Notes under the pieces: model-generated | Database searches by the model: none | What the model saw: only the letters and a program-made list of their open reading frames with translations | What the model was told of the DNA's origin: nothing | Translations under genes and position numbers: made by a program | Origin: Hsuehochloa calcarea | Taxonomy: Eukaryota > Streptophyta > Magnoliopsida > Poales > Poaceae | Assembly: GCA_036346395.1 (NCBI GenBank) | Contig: CM070601.1 | Location: 17,853,763 to 17,917,762 of the forward strand | Length of the DNA: 64,000 bases | Direction: 5' to 3' | Shown here: positions 10,790 through 22,998 of the stretch, piece by piece | Layout: each line of letters starts with the position of its first letter | How positions within the stretch are numbered: the first letter of the stretch is position 1

Positions 10790-13700
10790 CTTCGAATGAG
10801 AAAACCAATTACGACAAAACTCAAATAAGGGAAAAAGAGTTAATCATCTATTCATTTAATGATGAGCATATATGAAGATCATATATCTCCCTCTAAAAAT
10901 AAAAACTATTTGTGTCTTCTCATACCAATACCACGGACAAGTTTCTCAAAACTTGGTCCTGACAAGGTCTTAGTAAACAAATATGTAAGATTCCCACTTG
11001 ATTAGATTTTCTATATTCCTATTTTCCTGATGCTCATATAGGTAGAAATATTTATGGAATATATGTTTTGTCATATGCGTCTTGACATATCTATTTTTCA
11101 TTTGTGCAATGCAAGCTGCATTATCCTCATGGAGGATTGTAAGAGTTTTATCTACCTCTACACCACAAGACTCTTGGATATGGTGAATTGATCTTCTAAG
11201 CCATATGCACCATCGAGTTGTCTCATATAGTGCAATGATCTCAGCATGATTAGTTGACGTAGCAACAATCGATTGTTTTACAGATCTCCAAGATATAGTT
11301 GAAGAACCACTTAGAAAGATGTATCTAGTCTGTGACTTGGCATTGTGGGGATCAGAAAGATAGCTAGCGTCTGAGTAATCCTTCAACCTTTATATCTTGA
11401 CTCTTGGGATAAAGGAGTCCAAGATCAGTTGTACCCTTAAGGTACCTGAGGATTCTCTTACTTCTATTCCAATGCCTCTTCGTAGACTCGTAACTATATC
11501 TTGCCAAATAATTTATTGTAAATACAATATCAGGCCTGGTATAATTGGCAAGGTATAACAATGCTCTACTAGCACTTAAATAAGGGGGTTTTGAGCCCTA
11601 ATGTATCCCCATTATCTCGTCTAGGTCCACATGGATATTTCTCTACTTCTAGCAACCTAACGATACCTAGTGGATGAGATTTATCAAGATAAAATATCTT
11701 CAATACTTTCTTGGTGTAGGTGGTCTAATGCATAAATATGTCTCTAGGCAAAATTTTAATTTGCAACCCGAGACAATATTTGGTTTCACCCAAATCTTTT
11801 CATTTTGAATTTTGTCTTTAAGTATGAGCTCGCTTCGAGATGTCTTTCGTGTTTCAGATTATATTAAAGTCATAAACAAACACAGTGTTGATGCAAAATC
11901 TATTCTTGGATTTCTTTATGAACACGCACGAACATACTTCATTGTTTATGTATCTCTTTTGTAAAAAGAATTTACTTAGTCGCATGTACCACATATGACC
12001 TGACTGTTTCAACCTGTATAGTGACTTTTGCGATTTAACACTACACATGTTATGATGTTCATTCTCACCCATACATAGGACTTTTAGCCCCTCTGGAATC
12101 TTAACGAAGATTTCATCAGAATCTAATGACCCATATAAATATGTAGTCAGAATATCCATAAGTTTCATTTTTAAATTCATTCCTGCTTCCATAGCTATAA
12201 CGTATCGAAACGTTGTACCATCCATTATAGGATAGTAAGTTTCATCGAAATCGATGCCGAGTCTCTGCGTGAACCCTTGTGTCCAACAGGAATAACATCA
12301 TGAGGTGTCTTGACCACATATCCAAAGACTTTCCTCTTATTAAGCGAGTTTAGTTCATTCTCAATTGCTTCCTTCCATTTATCACAATCTTGATGATTCT
12401 TGCATTCCGCGGTTGTCTTTTTTTCAGATCCGGATTAATATGGAAGACAAGTTTGAGATGAAGCTGCTGGTATTAAAACTCATTTATCTATAAAAGACTT
12501 CTCATGTTTCCACGTTGTTTGTGAAAAACTCTTTGTCCAATTCAATTGGAACTTTATTTAAATCCATCAACCCTCCATTATTTCCCAAAAGGGTAGAGTC
12601 TGCTATTCTGTTGCCCTAGTGTGGGCGGGTGCGCTTCCCCCTTCACTAGTCGCATGTCCCTCTACTCCAGCATGGGGTGCCTCCCCCTATGCTCCTGTAC
12701 GGGACAACACCTATCATGTCTTCACACGGGGTGTAATGTTCGTCAAACGTTTCTCATTCATGTTCGGTTCATAGAGTTTTTCCCCCTATGCGATACATCT
12801 CTTTTTGCAGACAAGTTTGAGATCCTTTGACCAAGGAGGTCTTCCCCTCATCTTCTAAGAGTGGTGAAGTTAGATGCAGAACCCAAAACCCAGGATGGTT
12901 CTACTCTTTCAGGTGCATTTACCGCTGGTATATGCGACTTTGTAACTCCTTTATTATCCGTGAATGAATCTAGAAGCTGATTTGCAAGATTTTGCAAATC
13001 TATTATCCTCTGAACCTCTTGTTCAGAGTCAGTAGTGCGTGGATTGTTATTATGAAGACTACTATTATTCCATGATAGTTCCCAACATTCCAACTTGGGG
13101 TCCTTTCCTCCCCCTAATGCTAGGAATGGTTCTTCATTAAATACAGTGTCAGCGTATCTTGCTTTTAGCAAATTTCCTATCATAGGCTCCACATACTTTA
13201 TTATAGACTGAGATTTAAATCCCACATAAATTCCCAATTTACGGTGGGGTCCCATTAACGTACGCTAAGGAGGTGAGATAGGTATGTAAATGGCACAACC
13301 AAATTTACGCAGATGAGAAATACTTAGTGCTTTATTACGCACTAGTTGGAAAGGTGACAACTTATGATATGCGGATGGACGGAGTCGCATTAATGCTGAT
13401 GTATGTAATACGACATGTCCCCAACACGTAGTTGGTAGACTGGATCCCATTAACAAGGGTCTAGCGATCATCTTGATCCTCTAGATTAATGATTCAACAA
13501 GTCTATTCTGAGTATGAACATACGGGAATGAATGTTCTACTGTTATGCCTAAGACCATTCAATAGTCATTCAATGTTTTTTAGGTAAACTCTCCAGAATT
13601 ACCCATTTTTATGAATTAGATTGTACGACCTGAAAACTTTGTTCTTAGTGCAATAATTTATAAAATAGACTTGGCAAAGGTGTGATTCCTAGTAGATAAT

Positions 13701-14013
13701 AGACATACATGTGTCCGCTGAGTGAATGCCTCTATTAGTACCATAAAGTACCTGAATGACCCAGCCATGGGCTCTATAGGTCCGCATATATCCCCCCAAA
13801 TTTTCTAAGGAAATCAGACAGTTCATCCTTGATCTTATGATACGAGGGTTTCATAATTAACTTGTCTTTCGCACAGGTCTCACACACAAAGTGTGGCAGA
13901 TCAGGGATGTCTTTAGACTTCAAATTGTGGCCAGCAGAATGTTGTAGTATCTTGCACATCATATCGGTCAGCGGTGGCAACGGCGCGTACACGGAGGCGT
14001 ACGACCGGTGTGG
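10790..14013 (-). pseudogene. Decayed Ty1-copia gag-pol (minus strand)
   Basis: A different, less decayed copia element on the minus strand. From right to left (5' to 3'): a GAG-pre-integrase/integrase zinc region with HNLKSKD and CETCAKDK at 13992-13774; the integrase C-terminal part (13471-13265) and its GIYVGF block (13255-12848); RT with a GTTFRYVIAMEA start at 12225 and a decayed YVDD region near 11860; an RT end with LANYTRPDIVFTINYLARYS at 11561-11364; and RNase H with SQTRYIFLSGSSTISWRS and LHEDNAACIAQ at 11386-10970. Frames are interrupted between the blocks by shifts and stops. Gag and LTRs were not identified. The short LTR element at 14019 sits just past the 5' side of what remains. 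Confidence 0.88.
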
Positions 14014-14018
14014 CCGGG

Positions 14019-15242
14019 TGTCATGGGGGGCTACTGTTCACGCATGAACAGTACACACGGTACTGTAGCGTAATGTACTATTCATGCTGGGCCCAAGGGT
14101 GCATTAGTAGTTAGGAAATAGATATAGAATAATTAATTTCCTTATTAGTTGGGTTTACTTTCTTAGAGATGTATTCCATCCAATAGAGATAATTTCTTAG
14201 AGGTCAAGTTGGGTTGTCTCTATAAAAGGGATAACATATATCCATTATGAATTAAGCAATAAGAACAAAGAAATAATAGTTCATCCCCGTCTATGTCTAT
14301 CTTCTTCCTCTAAAGTCTCTCCTCCTTCAAGTTGTTGCCGCTCGGCCGTCCTCCTGGCGATGTTTACCCTACTGTGAACTAAGGTTCATGACATTTGGTA
14401 TCAGAGCCACTCACCATGGCTTCTATTGCTGAGTTACTAGCCTTGATGAAGCTGACAGTGAGAAGATGATGGCTACCACCGACAAGATGATGGCCACCAC
14501 CGACAAGATGATGGTCACCGCTGAGAAGACGAAGGCTATTCTGGAGAAGATGGTGTCTGTGGGGGATAAGAAGGAAGCGCTACGCAAAGTTGCACCGATA
14601 GCGCCGCCTTTGGCTGCACGAATGGTGACTCCACAGTGGACATAGAATGTTGTTGTTGTTTCAAAACAGTCTCCTCCATGCCGCTCGCCAACTTTGTACC
14701 TTTAGTGGTGCAAAACACGGTGGGTTCCATGTGAGGGATTGCGATATTGTCATAATTCTCCCACCGCCGTTGCATCCTGTGGTGGACAGGGTTCCTTTGC
14801 TGCCCCCACGCTGGTCTCCTGCAATGTGGGCTACATCTTGCATCACGAAAGAGGCTTCTTCCGCTCCATGGTCTACCTTCAAGGGTTGATTCATGCTGGC
14901 CCCCACGGGTGCATTAGTAGTTAGGAAATAGAGATAGAATAGTTAGTTTTCTTATTAGTTGGGTTTACTTCCTTATAGATGTATTCTATCTAATAGAGAT
15001 GTATTCTATCTAATAGAGATAAGTTTTCTTACAAATAGAGATTATTTCATAGAGCTCAAGTTGGATCGTCCCTATAAAAAGGATAGCATATATCCATTAT
15101 CAATTAAGCAAGAAGAACAAAGAAACAATAGTTTATCCCCGCCTATGTCTATCTTCCTCATCTAAAGTCCCTCCTTCAAGCCATCGCCGTCCGTCCGTCC
15201 TCCCGGCAGTGTTTACCCTGCTATGAACTAAGGTTCATGACA
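14019..15242 (+). mobile_element. Short LTR retroelement (TRIM/SMART-like) with 5-bp target-site duplication
   Basis: A 1224-bp element bounded by TGTCAT and ATGACA and flanked by CCGGG on both sides (14014-14018 and 15243-15247). The 5' LTR is 14019-14393. The primer binding site TGGTATCAGAGCC lies at 14396-14408, two bases after the LTR. The 3' LTR is about 14887-15242; it lacks the first roughly 60 bp of the 5' LTR and contains a short local duplication (a GATGTATTCTATC block near 14978-15022). The interior of about 490 bp starts with an ATGGCTTCTATTGCTGAG-type gag-like start at 14416 but has no gag-pol. It holds a degenerate repeat of GACAAGATGATGG units near 14470-14520. Non-autonomous, presumably mobilised by a related copia element. 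Confidence 0.9.
14396..14408 (+). promoter_or_regulatory. Primer binding site (initiator Met-tRNA)
   Basis: TGGTATCAGAGCC, complementary to the 3' end of the plant initiator methionine tRNA. It lies two bases after the 5' LTR, as in many copia-type elements. Confidence 0.9.
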
Positions 15243-15403
15243 CCGGGGGAAGGCGCGGTTAGCGCACACACGGAGGCGTGCGCCCGGCCGACGGGATTGA
15301 TGGCAATGAACAGTGGAATAAAAACTAATCTACGAAAAAGAATATTACCGCTAGAATTAAAAACTTAGATCAAAGCAACGTACCAGGAAGCCTTAACTTA
15401 AAG

Positions 15404-15710
15404 TGTTGTATAATCGAGGTCGTGCTGCCGACGAACGAAGCTCTCAACTCACAAATAATAAACAATTGACAAGAATATAAGGATGTAGCGCAAGCCTTAT
15501 CTCTTTATTGATCTCTTTGCACGTAAGTTTGTGTGTACAATAAGAACCCCTTGCCCCCTTTATGTAGGAGAAGGTTTCCCTTCATGTATGAATAAGCAAT
15601 ATAAGACTAAATTATCTAACGAGCATTGTGGGCCGACAACCCCCTTATAGTCATTTATTGGTAAAGTGTCCACACATAATCGGGACTCGGAAACAGACCG
15701 ATACACAACA
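15404..15710 (-). mobile_element. Lone copia LTR related to 5412-5710
   Basis: A 307-bp segment starting TGTTGTATAATCG and ending ACACAACA on the plus strand, clearly related to the LTRs at 5412-5710 and 9376-9672 but more diverged. The minus strand shows an AATAAAGAGATAAGG polyadenylation-like block. There is no polypurine tract or primer binding site next to it and no matching 5-bp duplication, so it is a solo LTR or a fragment. Confidence 0.65.
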
Positions 15711-16728
15711 TATGTTATTGTTTTAGAAAGAAAAATGAGGGAGGGAATAGAATTACCTACATTTCCTTACAACTCAAATCTAGCTTTTCAGTGCCTTAGT
15801 TAGATAAGAAGCATGATTGCACTAAACCAGCTGCCTGTATTAGCAAAAAGTACTCAAATGATAATGGTTGTGTAACGTATACAGAAATATAGTACCTAAG
15901 TACTGTTTGTTTGACTCGTGATGATTACAATCAAAGCGGTCTGGTTCGAAAGTAGCTTATCCCACGTAAAGAGCATAAGCTTCTCGGTCCACACTTTTCT
16001 GGACTACAATGTCCATACTTTGCTGGACTACAATGTGAATATGTACAAATCTTAGGAAAGGACACTGATGGAACTTATGCTTGTTCATATTCCATGCACT
16101 TTAAAGTAGTACAAAGGACAGAATAAAATTGACAGAAAAATTATGTTTCTGTGTGTAGGATGTCCTTCTCCAAAAAGTATCAAGTAATGTAAAAAAAAGG
16201 TGCATTGTTTCATAAAAACAGAAGTTACGCACACTGCATCCATTCCCATTTCAGTATAAACATTAATCACGCAACATAACGCAACAACACTAAACTATAT
16301 CTAAATACCAACCAAATGACCTCCATCAGCTAAGATAATAGAGAAGCTACTCAACATTCCCATCTCGTGATTTCTGAGGCATGATTCAATAAAGCATCTT
16401 TCACACTCCAAACAGATCAGATAGCAGAATCATATGCCAGAAAGCAACATTCAAAAAGATAAATTGCTCCAATTGTCCGTGTTTATCTCTATATACACAT
16501 TTCTACTGATCTGGTGAGTAAAACATGCAGAGGAAGTTACAAGGTTGGTGTTTCTTTTCCTTCTTTTTTCCTTTTTGGATTGAGGGATACAAGGTTGATG
16601 TTACCATAGCAGTCACAGGATGAAAATGAAAACTGATATTTCAATTAGGGTTTTCGTGGCAAAAAAAAACAAGGATAGCATCTTCTGTTAGTTGGCTTAA
16701 AGATTGTTCGTTTGGTGTTTGTTGCAAG
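15711..16728. other. Upstream intergenic region of the MYB-CC gene
   Basis: No gene seen. AT-rich sequence with no recognisable transposon ends. It presumably holds the promoter and the start of the 5' untranslated region of the gene at 17008, but no clear TATA box could be assigned. Confidence 0.5.
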
Positions 16729-16932
16729 ATGCTAGATTCTATGTTTTCCCATATAAGAAGCGCCTCACAAGGCACTCCTTATCAACCTGAGAAGACCAAA
16801 AAGGTATCAACAGGCTTAACCTCGGACAAGAGTGCTGGGTTTGAGTTTGTCAGTAGGGAAACAGTCATAAACAGTTCCAAATCCCAACGTGCGAGAGCAA
16901 AGAGAAAGGAAGCGACTGGAGAACACAAGTGA
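16729..16932 (+). other. Possible upstream open reading frame of the MYB-CC gene
   Basis: A 67-codon frame starting at ATG 16729 and ending 75 bp before the main start codon. The product is basic and serine-rich and resembles no known domain. If transcription starts upstream of 16.7 kb and the leader is unspliced, ribosomes would meet this frame first. It could also be intronic or untranscribed. Start site and splicing of the leader cannot be read from sequence alone. Confidence 0.3.
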
Positions 16933-17007
16933 GAAAGGTTAGTGTAAATGTTAGGCCCCTTTATATTTCCATTGTTCTAAAAATTTGTAGCCATTCTACA
17001 GCAGAAG

Positions 17008-18931
17008 ATGTATCATCAACATCAGGGCCCGAGTGAGCTCTTCGCTGCTAGGACAACCTTTCCAATGGAGCGGCATCTGTTTCTGCGTGGAGGAAATACG
17101 CAAGGAGATTCTGGTCTGGTTCTCTCAACCGATGCTAAACCTAGGCTGAAATGGACACCCGAGTTACATCAGCGATTTGTAGATGCAGTCAATCAATTAG
17201 GTGGAGCAGAGAGTAAGTATACGATCCATATCTCCTCAATGTACAGAAAAGCCAGATGAATTCTTACATTCATGTTCATCACCCAGAAGCTACTCCAAAA
17301 ACAGTCATGAGGCTCATGGGCATTCCAGGACTCACCTTGTATCATCTGAAAAGCCACCTCCAGGTACCTGATAATCAGAAACTCTCCCGTTAAAAATGGT
17401 ATCTGTAACTGCAGCACAAGTCATCATTTCTTGGATGTTTCAGAAATACAGGCTCAGTAAGAACCTCCAAGCTCAAGCTAATGTTGGGACAACAAAGAAC
17501 AGTAAGAACAAGTTTAACTTCCGTCTTTACCACTATAACGAAATTGTATAATAACTCACGAGTCATGACAATTTGCAGCCATAGGATGTGCAATTGTAGC
17601 TGATAGGATGCCCGGAACAAGTGCGCCAGCAATGAGCAATACAAATGTCATTCCACAGGAAGAGAAGTAAGAACATTGCCCATGCACTTCATAATTGTAT
17701 TTCATCTGAACATTGAAGTAATAGTCTCTTTTACTGGATGCAAGAACTATTCAAATTGGTGAAGCACTGCAGATGCAAATTGAGGTTCAGAGGCAGCTAA
17801 ACGAACAACTCGAGGTGAGGTACTGACACTGCTTGCATAATAAGATCTTAACCCAGATCATTCACTAGATGCACACAGTAGATGGAAATAACATAAGCTA
17901 AATCGAGCATCCAGTTAGCATACTCCCATGCCAACTAAAGAGTAGAAAATTACTGAATTCCAAATCATTTTTTGACCTCCTTGATTGCTGCACTTCCCTC
18001 CAGGAATGACCCCATGAAACGAATTACAATCTAGAGATTAGAGGACTGGATAGTTTCTTCTGATTTAGGACTTAGAAGCAAACCTTTTTAAAATTCCAGC
18101 AAAGCAACATATCATGCATTTAGCATATTCAACATGAACTATCAGTACAGTGGTTCTAACCTGGAATTAAATTGGCAACAGGTACAGCGGCATCTACAAC
18201 TGCGGATAGAAGCCCAAGGGAAGTATCTACAGGCAGTTCTAGAGCAGGCACAGGAGACCCTTGGAAAACAGAACTCGGGTCCTGCAAACCTGGAGGATGC
18301 AAAAATAAAAATATCAGAACCGGCCTCACAAGTATCAAATGAATGTTTCAGCAATACATTGACGGAGACAAAAGAAAGTCAAAGCATTCACAGACTAGAG
18401 CCAAGGCAAATCCAGTTTGTTGAAAGTTCAACCAATAACTGTTTGACTTCAGCTGAAGGATTCGTCAAGGAGCATAGACTACAGAACCATGGGATGCTCA
18501 AAGCATATGTTGATAGTTCATTATTTTGCAGAAAACAATCTCATGACCATGAATCTCAATTTTCCCTTAACAGAAGCCTAAGCGAGCGTAGGATGGGTCT
18601 GGGTCATTTGCACAATGTAAAAGAGTACCACAAAGCAGAGTTTGGAAGTGAAAGTGATACAGAGATTCCACATGAGTATATTAGACCTCAAAAGAACAGC
18701 GGAGGCAGCACCACCAGTTCAGCGTCTGGAAGCAAAGAAAGAGATGCAGAGAAGCTATATCTCGAGGAACCAACCTGCAAGAGACAAGCGGTTGAATATC
18801 CAAGAGAAAGCAAGCTACTAGATTTTGAACACCCAAGTTCTGGGAAGAAACTTGATCTGAACACTCACAACATTGATGATAGTGATCAAGGTTATAGACA
18901 TTTTGATTTGAATGGCTTCAGTTGGAGCTGA
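17008..18931 (+). CDS. MYR1/MYR2-like: MYB-CC (GARP) transcription factor, MYR1/MYR2 (PHL) subgroup
   Basis: Six coding exons: 17008-17212, 17287-17363, 17444-17501, 17579-17666, 17745-17814, 18182-18931. They total 1248 nt, giving 415 residues, with GT-AG borders and phases that join. The MYB-like DNA-binding domain is at residues 46-97 (RLKWTPELHQRF, GIPGLTLYHLKSHLQKYR). The coiled-coil MYB-CC domain is at about 148-195 (GEALQMQIEVQRQLNEQLE, RHLQLRIEAQGKYLQ). The tail ends with LDLNT and FDLNGFSWS, the latter diagnostic of the MYR1/MYR2 group known from Arabidopsis. Members bind DNA as dimers in the nucleus; Arabidopsis MYR1 and MYR2 affect flowering and gibberellin-related growth, and the wider family includes phosphate-response regulators. 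The start MYHQHQG fits the family N-terminus. All key residues seem intact, and no transposon interrupts the gene. Confidence 0.95.
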
Positions 18932-19883
18932 ATAGCTGATGATATGTAATGTGATCAAAGAGAAGAAATGAACTTACAAATAATTTCTTCCAGCATTTAC
19001 GCCATTTTTATTCAGTGATTAAACTAAGCACGTCGAAAAAAGGTACTACGTCAGGGTTTTAGCATAGGGTACATAAATTGAGGTGTTCTGCATCGGGGAT
19101 ACAGGAAATAGAATGCAGAACACAAAGATAAATAGAGAACTTCAACTAAGTCAGCATCGTCCTTATCACAAGAAAATCAAGAGTAACAAAGTGAGAAATA
19201 CTCATCCATGTAAAGAATACCGTTTTTCCGAGGCCAAGCAGTAAGAAAAACGGGAATTACCAGAACCTCACCGTCTCAAATAACACCATTACATAAATTT
19301 AGTAACAGAAGCTATCCATGCCATTATGGAGTTAACATTTCAGGTTTTCAGCTCAACACGTCTTGAAACAAAAAATGAACCATTAGTGCAGACTACTACG
19401 ATCACAGTTAGCTAACATTATAAACAAGCATTAGTACAATAGGAATGGAAACAATTCCTCCACAACGATCACTGTTAGTCTCTACTTCATAGCACAAAAC
19501 ATAACCAACATAAAGAAGAGCATATAAACTGATAAATCTGGTCATCCGCATTGCATAAACGGGTTTCCAGGTAGAAATCTGTCTGCGGCGTTTATTTGTA
19601 TACCCAACAGGCAACATCCACTCATTGCATAATCCAATAAACAACTGCCAATGAAGGAGCAGACTATGTATGATCTTGGTGATGCAACATGAGTGATAAC
19701 TCGTAAGACATGTATCTACTCCTTTATTCCTCGCCTTATTCTCAGTTATACTTACTACAAGAGCAGAGCACTGTAATACTATTATGTATGTAACTACAAA
19801 TACATATGATGGAGCAGTAACAGTAATAGTTCTCAGTTTCTCCCCATGGGAGAAGTGAGAATCGTTTGGGTGTTTGGGCATCC
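18932..19883. other. Shared 3' region of two convergent genes
   Basis: No gene seen. The stretch holds the 3' untranslated regions of the MYB-CC gene (from the left) and of the At5g19025-like gene (from the right). It is AT-rich with several AATAAA-like motifs. Open frames on the minus strand across 19408-19880 are antisense or 3'-region noise. Confidence 0.6.
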
Positions 19884-20546
19884 CTACTTCTTGATCCGGC
19901 GCACCTTCTTGGCGCCCCAGACCTCCATCCTCCCCTTGGGACACCCGCACGGCGCGCGGAAGATGAGCACGGTGCGGCCGTTGGGGGGCGCCATCTTCCT
20001 GAGCTCCGCCTCGAGCTCGCGGTGCGCGTCCCCGAGCTCGACCGAGCGCGCCGCCCCGGCCGCCGTGAGCAACGCCGCGGCCGGCAGCAGCCGCCCGCGC
20101 ACGCACTCCTCCGTCTCGAGCTGGATGTCGAACTCCACCGCCTTGCGCAGCCCGCGGCAGCACGGCTTGCCGCACCTGCGCGCGCGGTGCCCTGCCGCCT
20201 CCCACGCGACCAGCCCCGCCACGGCCGCCACCGCAGCACCCGCGCCCGCCGCGAACGGCGCGTACGAATACGGCTCCTCCGGGTGGTGCTGCCGCACCAG
20301 CTCCCCGACCTCGAGCGCCAGCATCCTGGCGTAGGGCGCGACGAGGAAGGTGAGCGCGGCGAGGACGGCGAGGAGCGCGAGCGCGTCGAGCGCCGCCATC
20401 GGGGAGTGGTCGCAGAGGGAGGCGAAGAGCCTCCGCCGCGATGTCGCGGACGCGCGGCCGGAACGGGAGCAGTCCGAGGAGGCGGCGGCGCGGCGGTGGC
20501 GCTCGAAGGCGCGGAGGAACTCGACGAGGCTGCGGCAGTCCGCCAT
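19884..20546 (-). CDS. At5g19025-like membrane protein (annotated elsewhere as ribosomal protein L34e superfamily)
   Basis: Single-exon gene of 220 residues, very GC-rich as is common for grass first exons. Two hydrophobic segments (about residues 49-70 and 92-113) predict a membrane protein. The C-terminal half carries the conserved cysteine-rich and basic blocks of a plant-specific family: RCGKPCCRGLRKAVEFDIQL, then LRKMAPPNGRTVLIFRAPCG, then CPKGRMEVWGAKKVRRIKK at the end. The Arabidopsis relatives are At5g19025 and At3g06180 as far as I recall; the L34e label comes from weak similarity and should not be read as a ribosomal function. The function is unknown. The ATG at 20544-20546 is chosen because the frame begins MADCRSLVEFLRAFERHRR, plausible for this family. 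It runs convergently to the MYB-CC gene. Confidence 0.9.
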   Translation of the reverse strand: MADCRSLVEFLRAFERHRRAAASSDCSRSGRASATSRRRLFASLCDHSPMAALDALALLAVLAALTFLVAPYARMLALEVGELVRQHHPEEPYSYAPFAAGAGAAVAAVAGLVAWEAAGHRARRCGKPCCRGLRKAVEFDIQLETEECVRGRLLPAAALLTAAGAARSVELGDAHRELEAELRKMAPPNGRTVLIFRAPCGCPKGRMEVWGAKKVRRIKK

Positions 20547-20960
20547 GGCGAGGCCGAGGCGAGGCGGGAGGTATCGGAATGGAATTTGGGATGGGAGGGA
20601 TCCGGATCTAGGTGGGGTGGGGTGTGGGGGGCAGCCACTTGCGGGATTGGATTGGATCGGATCGGTGGGAGGAGACCGGCGGCTGCGCCTGCGCGTGCGC
20701 GTGTGCGTGTGCGTTTGCGTGTGCGTGTGCGTGCGCGCGGGTTTTCGTTTGGTGGGCGGCTCGTCTCGGTCGCCGTTTCGTCACGTGGTGAGGGGCGCCG
20801 TGTGACGTGTGGCGGGGAGGAAGCGAGGAGGAGGTTTCGATTTTTTGTTGTTTTTTCCCTTTCTTTTTGGATTTTTTTTATTTTTGTAAGGTTTTTCCTT
20901 TTCATGTTCATACCGTCATACTGCACTTTTTTTCCTCTTTTTTTCCTTCCTTTTACCACT
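20547..20960 (-). promoter_or_regulatory. GC-rich leader and promoter region of the At5g19025-like gene
   Basis: Upstream of the minus-strand ATG: GC-rich leader, a GGATTGGATTGGATC-type repeat near 20645, an alternating GCGTGTGCGT purine-pyrimidine tract at about 20690-20738, then a pyrimidine-rich T tract (20840-20960). No unambiguous TATA box. Long open frames here on both strands are a by-product of base composition. Confidence 0.5.
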
Positions 20961-21175
20961 TTTACTTGAAAATTTCTTGCATGTTCTCTTGCTTCTAGTT
21001 TTTCATGGGGATTGTGAGTGTCCTAATGATGTGTTTCAATAAAAACAAAAATCATTTTTTCCATGCTATCCAATAAAAGGTTTTTGCTGCTCTTGGCACA
21101 ATTTGAGAATAAGTAGGGATCAATTTCCGAGTTGGGATATAGGACTCAATACTAAAGTCACATGTTGCATGATCA

Positions 21176-21203
21176 TGTGTGTGTGTGTGTGTGTGTGTGT
21201 GTG
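21176..21203. repeat. (TG)n microsatellite
   Basis: About fourteen TG dinucleotides without interruption. Confidence 0.95.
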
Positions 21204-21540
21204 ACGTGTGTCCCTTTGAGATAAATTGAGACATCTTTGTATTATTGCTCAAATATTATCAGATATTTAAGGGGTTGACATGTAATTTCGCACCCTGCGC
21301 AGTGCTATCCCAAGGCCCAAAACATGAAAAGAGACCAACAGCTCATTAGAAGAAGAAAAAAAAAGGCCATCGTACTCGAATCACAGCTAGCAGTTTGTTC
21401 CTCTCCGCTTTATCGCCACAAAAAAAAGGTTGTTTTCTGAAATGAAAAGAAAACAAAGGCAAATGCCATTACCCTTGGCATCCATAGCTTCGAGCTCTAA
21501 ACCAAGCATCCATAACCCACAAATTAATTACGTCGGTTTT

Positions 21541-21663
21541 CATATGTTATCATGTGAGGTTTTCAAATACTTAATATACAATGGGTAGCGCAGTTTATAA
21601 GTCATATACTATCATGTGAGTTTTTCAAATAATTCAAGTAGAATAGGTGGCACATTTTATAAG
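21541..21663. repeat. Imperfect tandem duplication, two units of about 61 bp
   Basis: Both units contain TATCATGTGAG, TTTTCAAATA and a TTTATAAG end; the second has several substitutions. Confidence 0.8.
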
Positions 21664-22998
21664 GGGTTTATAAACAATTACTTGTTTAATAAAAAGACGA
21701 AGAACCCACGATCACCACGAACAAGAGTACGTTTTTTGAGTGGATTTTTGCGAGGTTATAGATTTATCTTTATTCTTCGTTTTTTTTTTCTAAATATATG
21801 CTAAGAAGATGTACTCAGATATGTGCACACGTGTGGTGTCTATGCATAACGATGTGTGTGCATACTCTTGTAATCGGAAAAAAAAGGACCAATGCGAAAG
21901 GTACCATACAACCTTCACAGGACCCCAACAGCTGGCAAGCCCTTCCAACCATGATGCCGTGGACTCGTCGTCCCATCTCTCTTCATTCATTTGGTCTTTT
22001 CTAACAAAACACACGTTGATTGATCGATTGATCGATGGATTGATGGCTGCACTTCCTCTGCGACGAAATTAACATGAAGTAAATTAAGCATCTGATGCAG
22101 TGATGAGACAATCCTACTCAGCCATAATGCCAAAAAAAAAAACACACAATAGACACGTCGGCTGTCAATAAATGTCAAAATCCAACCTCTAGAGAGTTAC
22201 CTTTCGCTAATTTTGGAACCACTGAGCTGGTAGAAATATGTGAGCAGCGGCAGTAAATAAATCAACTTTATGCTATCATTTCTCTCCTTTACCAAACATA
22301 ACGCGTCTGAAAAAGGTGTAATTTATTTTACACCATGTTGAGAAGAGCAAAGACACAGCGATCATGATACCTGCATCTACATCGCAAGAGAAGAAGCATA
22401 TATGGGCCATGAGTACAGATCACAAATACAGGTATAACATAATCAATCAATGTGCAAGTAAAGCGCAATCGAGATGAATTTGAGAAAAAGGATAGAATTA
22501 GAAACAGGTCCTTGATCTGCTGTACGTACAGCAATGGAGCTTCCAGTGTCAAGGCACTGCACAGTCTCGACAAACGTCCCAAATGACATCTATCTTATCT
22601 GCGATCTTGATATGAATTATCTTCTGGTTGTAACTCTCGCACACTTGTCTGAACCTGGAGTGTTCGCCGATCGAGACGAGGCACGGAATCCGTGCGTCGG
22701 GGGCACGGCATTGGGCACCCGGGGCACCGGAGGGACACGTGACGCGACGATGTGGCTTACACGCCACGGCAGTTCCGTCCTTCAGGGCACGACACGTCTT
22801 GTCCGGCCCCGAGGCATGGTGTAGGCGACGTGGCGCAGTGGGGGCTGCCCGGCCCTCCTAGGCACGGTAGAGATCTGGTCCGACCTATGGGACTGGATAT
22901 GAACATATGTCGACGGTCGGCGTGTCTATTGTATCATTTTTGGCATTACAGTCGGAAGTGAGCCGTTTTTGTTAATCCCTCCGCAAATAGTGATATAA

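Larger units (their letters stand above)
21000..22998. other. Intergenic region, no gene seen
   Basis: AT-rich spacer. It contains a (TG)n microsatellite at 21176-21203 and an imperfect tandem duplication of about 61 bp (21541-21601 and 21603-21663). A GC-rich patch without protein similarity lies at about 22660-22880. No transposon ends were recognised. Confidence 0.5.

Noticed and set aside
15404..15710. 3' LTR of a complete copia element
   Set aside because: No polypurine tract or primer binding site beside it and no matching duplication, so only a lone LTR can be supported.
19408..20969. Several long open frames (265, 405 and 367 codons) overlapping the At5g19025-like gene in other frames
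   Set aside because: The region is very GC-rich and low in stops; only the 220-codon minus-strand frame encodes conserved family blocks. The others are arginine/alanine-rich shadows.
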